Shown here: piece by piece, positions 14,984-21,133 of the stretch
Layout: each line of letters starts with the position of its first letter
Position numbering within the stretch: position 1 is the stretch's first letter
Origin: Dehalococcoidia bacterium
GTDB taxonomy: Bacteria > Chloroflexota > Dehalococcoidia > Dehalococcoidales > Fen-1064
Length of the DNA: 21,133 nt
Direction: 5' to 3'
Assembly: GCA_030691775.1 (NCBI GenBank)
Contig: JAUYDN010000215.1
Location: forward strand, 1-21,133
The notes under the pieces: generated by a model
What the model was told of the DNA's origin: nothing
The model's input: only the letters and a program-made list of their open reading frames with translations
Database searches by the model: none
Translations under genes and position numbers: made by a program

Positions 14984-15347
14984 ATGGACGAAAAAAACCA
15001 GGAGCAAACCGTACGACCTTGAGGAGAGGACTTTCAAGTTTGCGGGAGATGTTATTAGTTTTGTGAATTCTTGTCCAAAAACAATGGTTAACTCCGAATT
15101 AACAAGGCAAGTCATAAGATCGTCCACCTCTGTTGGAGCGAACTATATTGAAGCGAGAGAAGCTTTAAGCAAAAAAGACTTTGCCATGAGAGTGAAGATA
15201 TGCAGGAAGGAAGTCAAAGAAAGTATTTATTGGCTGAGACTTATTGAGATTCGGGAAGGAAAAACTGAAACGGAAAGGCAGACACTTCTTGCCGAATCAT
15301 CTGAGCTTCTGAAGATATTTGCCAGCATCGTTGAGAAAGTGAAGTAA
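14984..15347 (+). pseudogene. Four-helix-bundle protein (23S rRNA intervening-sequence/S23 family), frameshifted
   Basis: The family's C-terminal two thirds are intact: IRSSTSVGANYIEAREALSKKDF then RVKICRKEVKESIYWLRLI. The N-terminal part is also present but split over two frames. ATG 14984 gives MDEKNQEQT and soon stops, while KPYDLEERTFKFAGDVISFV is read one frame over from about 15006. Removing one A from the seven-A run (14991-14997) would restore a continuous protein of about 120 aa, normal for the family. As written, only an N-terminally truncated 94-aa form from GTG 15063 is open. This is either a true frameshift, slippage during expression, or a sequencing error. The role of stand-alone members is unknown; they assemble as pentamers and are related to Avd of diversity-generating retroelements. 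AT-rich, inserted between purD and purE. Confidence 0.75.
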
Positions 15348-15370
15348 TTTTATTTTTTTTAATTTGGAAA

Positions 15371-15395
15371 TTGTTTGCTACTTGACACTTGTAAC
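15371..15395. repeat. Right inverted repeat of the four-helix cassette
   Basis: TTGTTTGCTACTTGACACTTG and the following TAAC form an imperfect inverted copy of 14923-14953. Together they bracket the frameshifted four-helix gene, suggesting that gene and repeats moved as one unit of about 470 bp. Confidence 0.5.
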
Positions 15396-15432
15396 TTTGT
15401 ACTTCACTCAGAATAATTACTGGAGGTAGATT

Positions 15433-15897
15433 ATGCCCCTTGTCGGCGTTGTAATGGGTTCTAAATCAGATACGGAAGCGGTCCAGCCGGCGCTCGATAC
15501 CCTCAAGGAGTTGGGCATTGATTACGAGGTGAATGTTATCTCCGCACACCGCACGCCCGAAAAAGCCCGGCAGTACGGGCAGACAGCGCGTCAGCGGGGC
15601 ATCGAGGTTATTATTGCCGCCGCCGGCGGCGCCGCCCACCTTCCCGGCGTCTTGGCAAGCTGGACCACCATCCCGGTCGTCGGGGTGCCCCTGCCGAGCG
15701 GGGAGCTTAAAGGCGTCGATGCGCTCTATTCCATTGTCCAGATGCCCGCGGGCATACCCGTTGCCTGTGTTGCTGTCGGTGCGGCCGGAGCAAAGAATGC
15801 CGCCTTTCTCGCCGCCGAGATTCTCGGGCTGAAATATGAGAACATCCGGAAAGCCTACGAAGACTACCGTAAAAAACTGCAAGGAGACGGCAAATGA
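15433..15897 (+). CDS. purE: 5-(carboxyamino)imidazole ribonucleotide mutase / AIR carboxylase
   Basis: A 154-aa PurE, standard length for the stand-alone protein. It shows MGSKSD (residues 9-14), SAHRTP with the catalytic His, AGGAAHLPG and ALYSIVQMPAGIPVA. It makes CAIR in the purine pathway, either from N5-CAIR (class I, with PurK) or directly from AIR and CO2 (class II). No purK is in the window, so the class is open. ATG with GGAGGT six bases upstream. It overlaps purB by 4 bases (ATGA). Confidence 0.95.
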   Translation: MPLVGVVMGSKSDTEAVQPALDTLKELGIDYEVNVISAHRTPEKARQYGQTARQRGIEVIIAAAGGAAHLPGVLASWTTIPVVGVPLPSGELKGVDALYSIVQMPAGIPVACVAVGAAGAKNAAFLAAEILGLKYENIRKAYEDYRKKLQGDGK

Positions 15898-17255
15898 TTG
15901 AGCGGTATTCACGCCCGGAAATGAACCGTGTGTGGTCGGATGAAAACAAGTTCCAGAAGTGGTTGGAAGTTGAAATCGCCGCCTGCGAAGCCTGGGCGCA
16001 GTTGGATGTCATCCCCCGCGCCGCCATCCCCAGGATAAAGATGGCGCGCCTCAACCTCAAGCGTATGAATGAAATCCTCAAAGAGACCCACCATGATATG
16101 ACCGCGTTTCTCAATATGATTGCCGAAAGCATCGGGGAGGAGTCACGGTTCATACACCTCGGTATGACGTCTTCCGATGTAATGGATACCGCGCTCAGCT
16201 TGCAGTTGGTAGAAGCCTCGGATATTCTACTCGACGATATCCGCCAGCTGGCGCTCGTGCTCGGTGAGAAAGCGATTCAATACAAGTACACGCCGCAGAC
16301 TGGCCGTACGCACGGCGTCCATGCCGAACCGATAACCTTCGGTCTCAAGCTGGCGCTGTGGTTCGAAGAGATGAACCGCAACCGTCAACGCCTCAACGAT
16401 GCGAAAAAAGTTATCGCGGTCGGCAAGATTTCCGGTGCGGTCGGTACGTATGCCACACTACACCCTGAACTGGAAGAAAAAGCCTGCGCCAAACTCGGGC
16501 TGGCACCCGCGCCAATTTCTAACCAGGTCCTCCAGCGCGACCGGCATGCCCAGTATGTTACTACGCTCGCTATCATCGCCGGTAGCCTGGAAAAGTTCGC
16601 CACCGAAATCCGCCATCTTCAGCGCACCGAAGTCAGAGAGGCAGAGGAGCCTTTCAGTCCCGGCCAGACTGGTAGCTCGGCGATGCCCCATAAGCGTAAT
16701 CCCGAGCTATGCGAACGTGTCTGCGGTCTGGCGCGACTCGTCCGGGGCTATGCGGTAACCTCGCTGGAAAACATCGCTCTCTGGCACGAGCGGGACATCA
16801 GCCATTCCTCCGCAGAGCGAGTTATTCTGCCGGATGCTTGCCTTGTGCTGGACTACTCCCTCTCTGTTTTTTGCGGCGTGATGAAGGGACTGAACGTTTA
16901 CCCCCAGAAAATGAAAAGGAACATGGATATCACCAAAGGCTTGCTATTCTCCCAGCGCGTGTTGATTGCGCTAATAGATAAGGGAATGAGCCGCCAGGAT
17001 GCTTATAAGGTCGTCCAGCGTAATGCCATGAAGACCTGGATGAGGGGCAAGAAGTTCGTCACTCTGTTGAAGGCGGACCCGGATTTGCAGAAGCTCCTGA
17101 CGGACAAGGAGCTGGAGGCGCTCTTCGATTACAGCTATTACACCCGGTACGTGGATGATATTTTCCAGCGGTTGGGACTGACCGGCAACCAGTGGATAGA
17201 GTGGCTGGAGAAAAACAGCGGGCTTACCGTGGCGCTACGGAAGCTTTCTGCTTAA
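15894..17255 (+). CDS. purB: Adenylosuccinate lyase
   Basis: A 453-aa member of the fumarase/aspartase superfamily that releases fumarate from SAICAR and from adenylosuccinate, so it serves both IMP and AMP synthesis. Visible are KETHHDMTAF (residues 63-72), TSSDVMDTA (92-100), GRTHGVHAEP with the conserved histidines (137-146), and the signature loop GSSAMPHKRNPE (260-271), whose serine is the catalytic base. Length is normal. ATG with AAGGAG seven bases upstream, overlapping the purE stop by 4 bases, so the two are translationally coupled. It ends the purine run; no clear T-run terminator follows, only an AT-rich spacer and then the repeat at 17365. Confidence 0.96.
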   Translation: MIERYSRPEMNRVWSDENKFQKWLEVEIAACEAWAQLDVIPRAAIPRIKMARLNLKRMNEILKETHHDMTAFLNMIAESIGEESRFIHLGMTSSDVMDTALSLQLVEASDILLDDIRQLALVLGEKAIQYKYTPQTGRTHGVHAEPITFGLKLALWFEEMNRNRQRLNDAKKVIAVGKISGAVGTYATLHPELEEKACAKLGLAPAPISNQVLQRDRHAQYVTTLAIIAGSLEKFATEIRHLQRTEVREAEEPFSPGQTGSSAMPHKRNPELCERVCGLARLVRGYAVTSLENIALWHERDISHSSAERVILPDACLVLDYSLSVFCGVMKGLNVYPQKMKRNMDITKGLLFSQRVLIALIDKGMSRQDAYKVVQRNAMKTWMRGKKFVTLLKADPDLQKLLTDKELEALFDYSYYTRYVDDIFQRLGLTGNQWIEWLEKNSGLTVALRKLSA

Positions 17256-17364
17256 TGTCCAATGACTAAATTCTAGCTCTAATTAAACGCGAGTGTTCAG
17301 AAAGATTTAGAGCGTGAAAAACGCTCGTGATTTATAATTAATTTACCTAGAAAATGGTCTATCT

Positions 17365-17525
17365 TGTCATTCTGGAGGAGTCCCGATCCTCCTGTACTTT
17401 ATCGGGACGACAGCTTGCCCTGAGCGAAGCCGAAGGGAAGAATCTGGTGGCGGGGGAAAATCGCACCTCCCTGAGATTCTTCGCGGAGTTCACCCTGAGC
17501 GATTACGAAGGGCTCCAGAATGACA
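17365..17525. repeat. 161-bp MITE-like repeat with perfect 13-bp terminal inverted repeats
   Basis: TGTCATTCTGGAG (17365-17377) and CTCCAGAATGACA (17513-17525) are exact inverted repeats. Inside are GTCCCGAT (17380-17387) pairing with ATCGGGAC (17401-17408), and two related CCTGAGCG...GAAGGG motifs. The GTCATTCTG...GAAGAATC vocabulary is of the dispersed palindromic intergenic type seen in many environmental bacteria. A 91-codon open frame across it is incidental. It occupies much of the 355-base space between purB and the MBL gene. The remainder (17526-17610) holds a GGCGCC-rich palindrome and a TATAAT at 17591-17596 that may be the MBL promoter. Confidence 0.7.
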
Positions 17526-17610
17526 CCTCCATTTTCATTGTTCGTGGGTGGCGCCACGGCGCCTTGATAAATTGTTTAGAGTTTAATGTTTATAATTTAG
17601 GATCTCTTCC

Positions 17611-18327
17611 GTGTATACCCTTGAAATAATCCCCGGCCTGTACCAGATAACTGTGCGCTACACCAATATGTTCCTCATCACAGAGCGGAGCCTGACGCTT
17701 ATCGATGCCGGCTTCCGTGGCAGTATGCCCTATGTATTCGAGACCATCCACAAGCTGGGACGTGAGCCAGCAGAAATCGGGCTGGTGATTCTCACACACA
17801 ATCACCTCGACCACACGGGCGGATTGGATGAACTACGCACGTTAGCAAGTCCGAGGGTTGCCGCACACCGCGCCGACGTGCACATCCCGGAAGACACGAT
17901 TCCATACCCGGGCGGTAACTACATCGGCAAGCTATTAAAAACACCTGTTTTTTCGCGATTACGCCGCCACCTGGTGCTGGACGGCGACAGCATCGATATC
18001 AAGCTGGAGGGTGGCGAGACATTCGATATACTGGGCGGACTGCAAATTGTTCCCGTTCCGGGGCACACACCCGGCAGTATCAGTCTGTATTTCCCCGTAC
18101 ACAAAATCCTGGTGGTGGGGGACGCTCTTGCCAAGCGGCGCAACGTGGTATTTATGCCCCGCAAGACGGTGAGCACCGACCTCAAAGAAGCGGCGAATTC
18201 ATTACGTAAGATAGCGGGCATGGAGGTGAAAATCCTGCTCTTCGGGCACGGCCGCCCGATTACTGTTGACCCGCAGGGTAGTTTGAAACGGCTGGCGGAG
18301 AAGCTGGGTGTCGTTCAAAAAGAGTAG
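17611..18327 (+). CDS. MBL-fold metallo-hydrolase
   Basis: A 238-aa metallo-beta-lactamase-fold protein with the full zinc site: THNHLDH (His63, His65, Asp67, His68), His152 in PGHTPGS, Asp171 in VVGDAL and His213 in FGHGRP. No signal peptide, so probably cytoplasmic. Members include glyoxalase II-like and lactonase-like hydrolases; substrate cannot be told here. The start is GTG with a weak AGGA eight bases upstream, and a TATAAT lies 15 bases before it, so the leader would be very short. It converges on the haem-binding lipoprotein gene, separated by a hairpin. Confidence 0.88.
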   Translation: MYTLEIIPGLYQITVRYTNMFLITERSLTLIDAGFRGSMPYVFETIHKLGREPAEIGLVILTHNHLDHTGGLDELRTLASPRVAAHRADVHIPEDTIPYPGGNYIGKLLKTPVFSRLRRHLVLDGDSIDIKLEGGETFDILGGLQIVPVPGHTPGSISLYFPVHKILVVGDALAKRRNVVFMPRKTVSTDLKEAANSLRKIAGMEVKILLFGHGRPITVDPQGSLKRLAEKLGVVQKE

Positions 18328-18329
18328 TG

Positions 18330-18350
18330 CTGGCAAGGTTTCCTTGCCAG
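18330..18350. terminator. Perfect hairpin between convergent genes
   Basis: CTGGCAAGG-TTT-CCTTGCCAG forms a 9-bp perfect stem three bases after the MBL stop codon. Neither side has a T-run, so it may be a transcript-end stabiliser or a Rho-assisted terminator for both convergent genes. Confidence 0.5.
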
Positions 18351-18379
18351 CCCCAGGAGACACCTGAGGTTTTACCTGA

Positions 18380-19417
18380 CTATTTAAGAAAAACGAGTTT
18401 CAGAGCTCCACCATGAAAGGCATGGCGAACCTGTGCATTTTCGAACACTGCCACACCGAAGGCATACGTTTTGTTCAGGTCGGTGTATTGGACATCGTAT
18501 TGAGAACCGGTGTTAAGCTTTCGAGTCCATTCCAGAGTATATTTGCCATCTTTCCAGGAACTTTTCGCTGAAATGTCACCGCGGTCTCCGGCAATCGGAG
18601 CAATAACGATACCCGGTACCTCATTGTTGGTAGTGTATTTGCTACTATCGAACGCAACTTTCTCGCTATCGGTAATCCAGTAAGGCGGGGCAGGTTTATT
18701 GTTGGGTAAAGCCCACTTGGGAAGTTTACCATCTTCAGATTTATTATCGGCATAACCACCGCCGGTCTTCGGGTCGCTCTTGCGCCCGGCTTCCGGAGAT
18801 GCCTTGGCATCGTAACGGGTACTATCCAGGTACTGGTCGTCAATCTGTCCTACCGGACCGGTGCGGACCGACTTCCAGTGCCATATATCGCCAACTTCGC
18901 CAGCATTTGTAGTATATTTGTTTCCGTACGGTTTGCCTGTCTCGCCAGCGTGGCAAGTAACCATACAGCCTTGCTCATTGAAACCGGAGATGGAATTATT
19001 GACGTTCCAGATAAAAGCCAATTTGTCTTCGTAGTACAGATTGTTGTCCGAACCTTTATCGTTGGGGTCTTTAAGCTGTTTCCATGTGCCGTCAGCCTGT
19101 TTTTGCCACGGAGACCTTCGGGTAGTTTCCGTTTCGTCTGCCCATTGAGCCAGGAAATAGACACTGTCACTGGTATAAAAGGCTCTCAACTCCACGGTAG
19201 TAGCGCCACCTTTCAGGTTGACGCCGCCACTGACATTGATTGAGATGGGTTTGGCTTTCGACCAGGCACTATCCACCGTCCCGTCTATTTTTGGTGGAGT
19301 TGTGGTCTTGACCGCACCAACTGTGTCAGCGGGTAGCTTTGCGGCGGGGCCGGCACAGGAGGCGGCAACTAACGGGATAATGCCAACGATTGCGAATAAC
19401 CACCAGAGTTTTTTCAC
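18380..19417 (-). CDS. Lipoprotein with ethylbenzene-dehydrogenase-type haem-binding domain and CX3CH motif
   Basis: A 345-aa exported protein. Residues 4-20 are hydrophobic and followed by Cys21 in AASC, an acceptable lipobox, so it is probably anchored on the outer face of the membrane. Residues about 33-345 match the EB_dh / cytochrome c-552-DMSO-reductase-like haem-binding family: PKIDGTVDSAWSKA, VYFLAQWADETET, DKLAFIWNVN, and a C-terminal VRHAFHGGALKLVF. GCMVTCHAGE (150-159) has Cys151, Cys155 and His156, a CX3CH arrangement rather than the canonical CX2CH for covalent haem c. The family usually carries electrons to or from molybdopterin oxidoreductases; no partner subunit is adjacent. 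GTG start with AAGGAG about 12 bases upstream. Monocistronic. Confidence 0.8.
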   Translation of the reverse strand: MKKLWWLFAIVGIIPLVAASCAGPAAKLPADTVGAVKTTTPPKIDGTVDSAWSKAKPISINVSGGVNLKGGATTVELRAFYTSDSVYFLAQWADETETTRRSPWQKQADGTWKQLKDPNDKGSDNNLYYEDKLAFIWNVNNSISGFNEQGCMVTCHAGETGKPYGNKYTTNAGEVGDIWHWKSVRTGPVGQIDDQYLDSTRYDAKASPEAGRKSDPKTGGGYADNKSEDGKLPKWALPNNKPAPPYWITDSEKVAFDSSKYTTNNEVPGIVIAPIAGDRGDISAKSSWKDGKYTLEWTRKLNTGSQYDVQYTDLNKTYAFGVAVFENAQVRHAFHGGALKLVFLK

Positions 19418-19559
19418 AAACTTTTTTCTCTCCTTTCAATAATAGATAATCGAAATGACACAACAATCATAAAACGTATTATTGGTTGCCTTTGAAGAAC
19501 CTCCTCCTCTTATTCTAATGTATGGGATTCCGTCCCAAACGTACATATTTTAGCATAAT

Positions 19560-19600
19560 CATTAAGCGATAACATTAAGCGTAACAATGTATTCTATCGC
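19560..19600. repeat. Tandem 13-mer and nested hairpin upstream of the haem lipoprotein gene
   Basis: CATTAAGCG occurs twice with a 13-base period (19560 and 19573). GCGATA (19566-19571) pairs with TATCGC (19595-19600) and ACATT (19572-19576) with AATGT (19586-19590). This lies in the 310-base gap 19418-19727 between two divergent genes and may be an operator or an attenuator-like hairpin. Apart from the rsmD promoter, the rest of the gap shows nothing recognisable. Confidence 0.35.
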
Positions 19601-19686
19601 TCTACAGTACACGTAACAGAGTAATCAGATTATGGATAACTGATGATTCGCAGAAGAAGTAAGGATACCTTCGCTAATCGCTCCAT

Positions 19687-19715
19687 TTGACACCTTCTTT
19701 ATGCTTCTCCATAAT
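19687..19715 (+). promoter_or_regulatory. rsmD promoter giving a near-leaderless transcript
   Basis: TTGACA (19687-19692), 17 bases, then CATAAT (19710-19715). Transcription would begin near 19722, about six bases before the ATG at 19728. An alternative TATAAT at 19715-19720 would start exactly at the ATG. No Shine-Dalgarno is present. Confidence 0.6.
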
Positions 19716-19727
19716 ATAATCAACATA

Positions 19728-20276
19728 ATGTTGCGCGTCATTACAGGAACAGCCAAGGGAACACTGCTAAAAGTACCGGAAACCGGTCTACGGCCCGCTA
19801 CCGACCTGGTTCGCGGCGCTATTTTCTCCATGCTGGAAAACCTCACGGACGACTGGTCGCTAGTGCTCGACCTGTTTTCCGGGAGCGGGGCGCTGGGTAT
19901 CGAGGCACTGAGCCGTGGGGCGGGGTGGGTCGATTTTGTTGACCGTGAGCGCAGGTGTTGTGATATAATCAAACAGAACCTGGAAAAAACGAAGCTGGCG
20001 GACCGGGCGCATTGTTATTGTTCATCTGTTCAGAAAGCTCTCGGTTTCCTGGAAAAAACATATAGCATTATATTGATAGACCCGCCTTACGCGGACAGAA
20101 CAATCGGAGAACTGGTGGAACAACTGGCACAGGCAAAACTGGTCGGCGATAACACGGTGGTCGTGGTGACCCATTCCTCCCGTTTCCCTTTGCAGAAGAA
20201 ATACGGACCCCTGGTCATGTTCAAAGAGCACCGTCACGGTGATAGCACCATTTCACTGTACCGGAAGGAGAATTAA
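19728..20276 (+). CDS. rsmD: 16S rRNA (guanine(966)-N(2))-methyltransferase
   Basis: A 182-aa Rossmann-fold methyltransferase that modifies G966 of 16S rRNA in the small subunit. It has the N-terminal VITGTAKGTLLKVPETGLRPA segment typical of RsmD, the SAM-binding DLFSGSGALGIEALSRGA (residues 48-65) and the catalytic DPPY (118-121). The frame is open from an ATG at 19701, but family members start at MLRVITG, and the promoter leaves no room for the longer form. The stop overlaps the coaD start by one base (TAATG), so the two are coupled, an order common in bacteria. Confidence 0.92.
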   Translation: MLRVITGTAKGTLLKVPETGLRPATDLVRGAIFSMLENLTDDWSLVLDLFSGSGALGIEALSRGAGWVDFVDRERRCCDIIKQNLEKTKLADRAHCYCSSVQKALGFLEKTYSIILIDPPYADRTIGELVEQLAQAKLVGDNTVVVVTHSSRFPLQKKYGPLVMFKEHRHGDSTISLYRKEN

Positions 20277-20761
20277 TGACGATTGCGGTCTATGCGGGTA
20301 CCTTCGACCCCATCACCAACGGACATCTGGACGTGGCGTTACGTGCGGCGCGGCTTTTTCAGAAAGTATACATCGGTGTCTATGATAACCCTGTCGCCAA
20401 ACGATTGCTTTTCAGCACGGAGGAGCGCGTTACACTGGTAAAAGAGGCCACTAAAAACATCTCGAATATTGAGGTAATACCGTTTACCGGGCTGGTGGTC
20501 GATTTCGCGGTCAGGATGAAGGCGCGGACGATTGTGCGCGGCTTGCGCATGGCCAGTGATTTTGAGCGCGAGTTCGAAATGGCATTGATGAACAAGAAAC
20601 TCCGCCCGGAACTGGAGCTAGTGTGCCTGATGAGCAACCTCCAGTACCAGTTCCTGTCTTCGAGCTTGTTGAAAGAGGTGGTCAGCCTGGGCGGAGAAAT
20701 CGATAGCCTGGTGCCCACCCACGTTGCGAAAGCACTTAAAGAACGATTGGCAAGGAAATAA
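20276..20761 (+). CDS. coaD: Phosphopantetheine adenylyltransferase
   Basis: A 161-aa enzyme that transfers AMP from ATP to 4'-phosphopantetheine, the penultimate step of coenzyme A synthesis. It shows AGTFDPITNGH (residues 7-17, with the HxGH-like TNGH nucleotide site), VRGLRMASDFEREF and QFLSSSLLKEVVSLGG, all typical. Length is standard. ATG with AAGGAG five bases upstream, overlapping the rsmD stop codon by one base. Confidence 0.96.
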   Translation: MTIAVYAGTFDPITNGHLDVALRAARLFQKVYIGVYDNPVAKRLLFSTEERVTLVKEATKNISNIEVIPFTGLVVDFAVRMKARTIVRGLRMASDFEREFEMALMNKKLRPELELVCLMSNLQYQFLSSSLLKEVVSLGGEIDSLVPTHVAKALKERLARK

Positions 20762-20816
20762 TTCACCCAGTACAATCTTGCGTCCCAAAGAAGAATTAAG
20801 AGGAGAGGGATAATAA

Positions 20817-21065
20817 ATGGCGTACAAAATCACGGAAGAATGCATCAGCTGTGGTGCCTGCGAACCTGAATGTCCGAACCAGGCAATCAGTGAGGGTTCT
20901 TCAATCTATGTGATTGACCCGGACAAATGCACCGAGTGTGTCGGTGCCCACGATTCATCCAAATGCGCCGAGGTCTGCCCGGTGGATTCCTGCAAGCCGG
21001 ACGAAGCTTGCAAAGAGACCCGGGAACAGCTGCTGGCGAAGTACGACAAACTGCACGGCAAATAG
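20817..21065 (+). CDS. 2[4Fe-4S] ferredoxin (YfhL/Alvin type)
   Basis: An 82-aa electron carrier with two cluster motifs. The first is Cys9, Cys12, Cys15, Cys19 (CISCGACEPECP). The second has a longer loop: Cys38, Cys41, Cys50, Cys54 (CTECVGAHDSSKCAEVCP). The 8-residue gap in the second motif and a helical C-terminal extension are the marks of the Alvin/YfhL type, which tends to have very low potential. An additional Cys58 and Cys65 are present. ATG with a GGAGAGG Shine-Dalgarno. It follows coaD by 55 bases and is probably co-transcribed. Nothing clear follows it up to the window end. Confidence 0.93.
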   Translation: MAYKITEECISCGACEPECPNQAISEGSSIYVIDPDKCTECVGAHDSSKCAEVCPVDSCKPDEACKETREQLLAKYDKLHGK

Positions 21066-21133
21066 TTAACCGTCGGACGAAGTACATACAGAAGGCTCAC
21101 CCTGAGTCCCATTACGACCGGATTTCGGGTGGG

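Noticed and set aside
14991..14997. Programmed ribosomal frameshifting on A7 as an established feature.
   Set aside because: No downstream stimulatory structure was seen and decay or sequencing error is simpler; kept only as a possibility.
17354..17629. A 91-codon plus-strand open frame.
   Set aside because: It consists of the palindromic repeat and intergenic sequence and runs into the MBL gene in another frame.
21095..21133. CACCC...GGGTG pairing as a terminator after the ferredoxin gene.
   Set aside because: Only 5 bp with a long loop, no T-run, and cut by the window edge.

Overview
The window reads as a chromosomal stretch of a Chloroflexota bacterium, most likely from the Dehalococcoidia. 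That placement is an inference from recognised gene content and order: a CBS-less GuaB3-type IMP dehydrogenase beside guaA, then purD-purE-purB, then rsmD-coaD-ferredoxin, with PAC2-family genes and extracytoplasmic lipoproteins. No rRNA, complete tRNA, phage gene, transposase or CRISPR array was seen.

Layout. (1) 113-1384, minus: a DUF4349 lipoprotein carrying an extra PKD domain. (2) 1385-1833: no gene, but two strong hairpins on the plus strand and a decayed tRNA 3' half resembling initiator tRNA. (3) 1834-5150, minus: an accessory block with an AT-richer gene for an 856-aa TIR-STAND-TPR protein (bacterial NLR-like, probable anti-phage defence) under its own strong promoter, then a Phd/RelE-type toxin-antitoxin pair with a promoter and possible operator. 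(4) 5394-8364: two translationally coupled PAC2-family genes (minus) divergent from an E1-like ThiF/MoeB/HesA adenylyltransferase (plus). (5) 8411-9485, minus: an overlapping HEPN-like plus nucleotidyltransferase pair, AT-rich and of toxin-antitoxin appearance. (6) 9679-10404, plus: an unrecognised protein that shares its stop-codon bases tail to tail with guaB3.

Purine block. guaB3 (10401-11546, minus) and guaA (11876-13564, plus) diverge and together would make GMP from IMP. guaA is followed by purD, which must start at a CTG codon, then purE and purB, which overlap by 4 bases. A small cassette has landed exactly at the purD stop codon: a frameshifted four-helix-bundle (23S rRNA intervening-sequence type) gene between imperfect inverted repeats.

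Right end. A 161-bp repeat with perfect 13-bp terminal inverted repeats precedes an MBL-fold hydrolase (17611-18327). Converging on it is a lipoprotein of the ethylbenzene-dehydrogenase/DMSO-reductase haem-binding type with an unusual CX3CH motif (18380-19417). Last come rsmD (apparently near-leaderless), coaD and a 2[4Fe-4S] ferredoxin.

Most of the window is housekeeping. The parts that look acquired are the TIR-STAND gene, the two toxin-antitoxin-like pairs, the four-helix cassette and the intergenic repeats. The most suggestive context without a known explanation is the PAC2 pair beside an E1-like enzyme.
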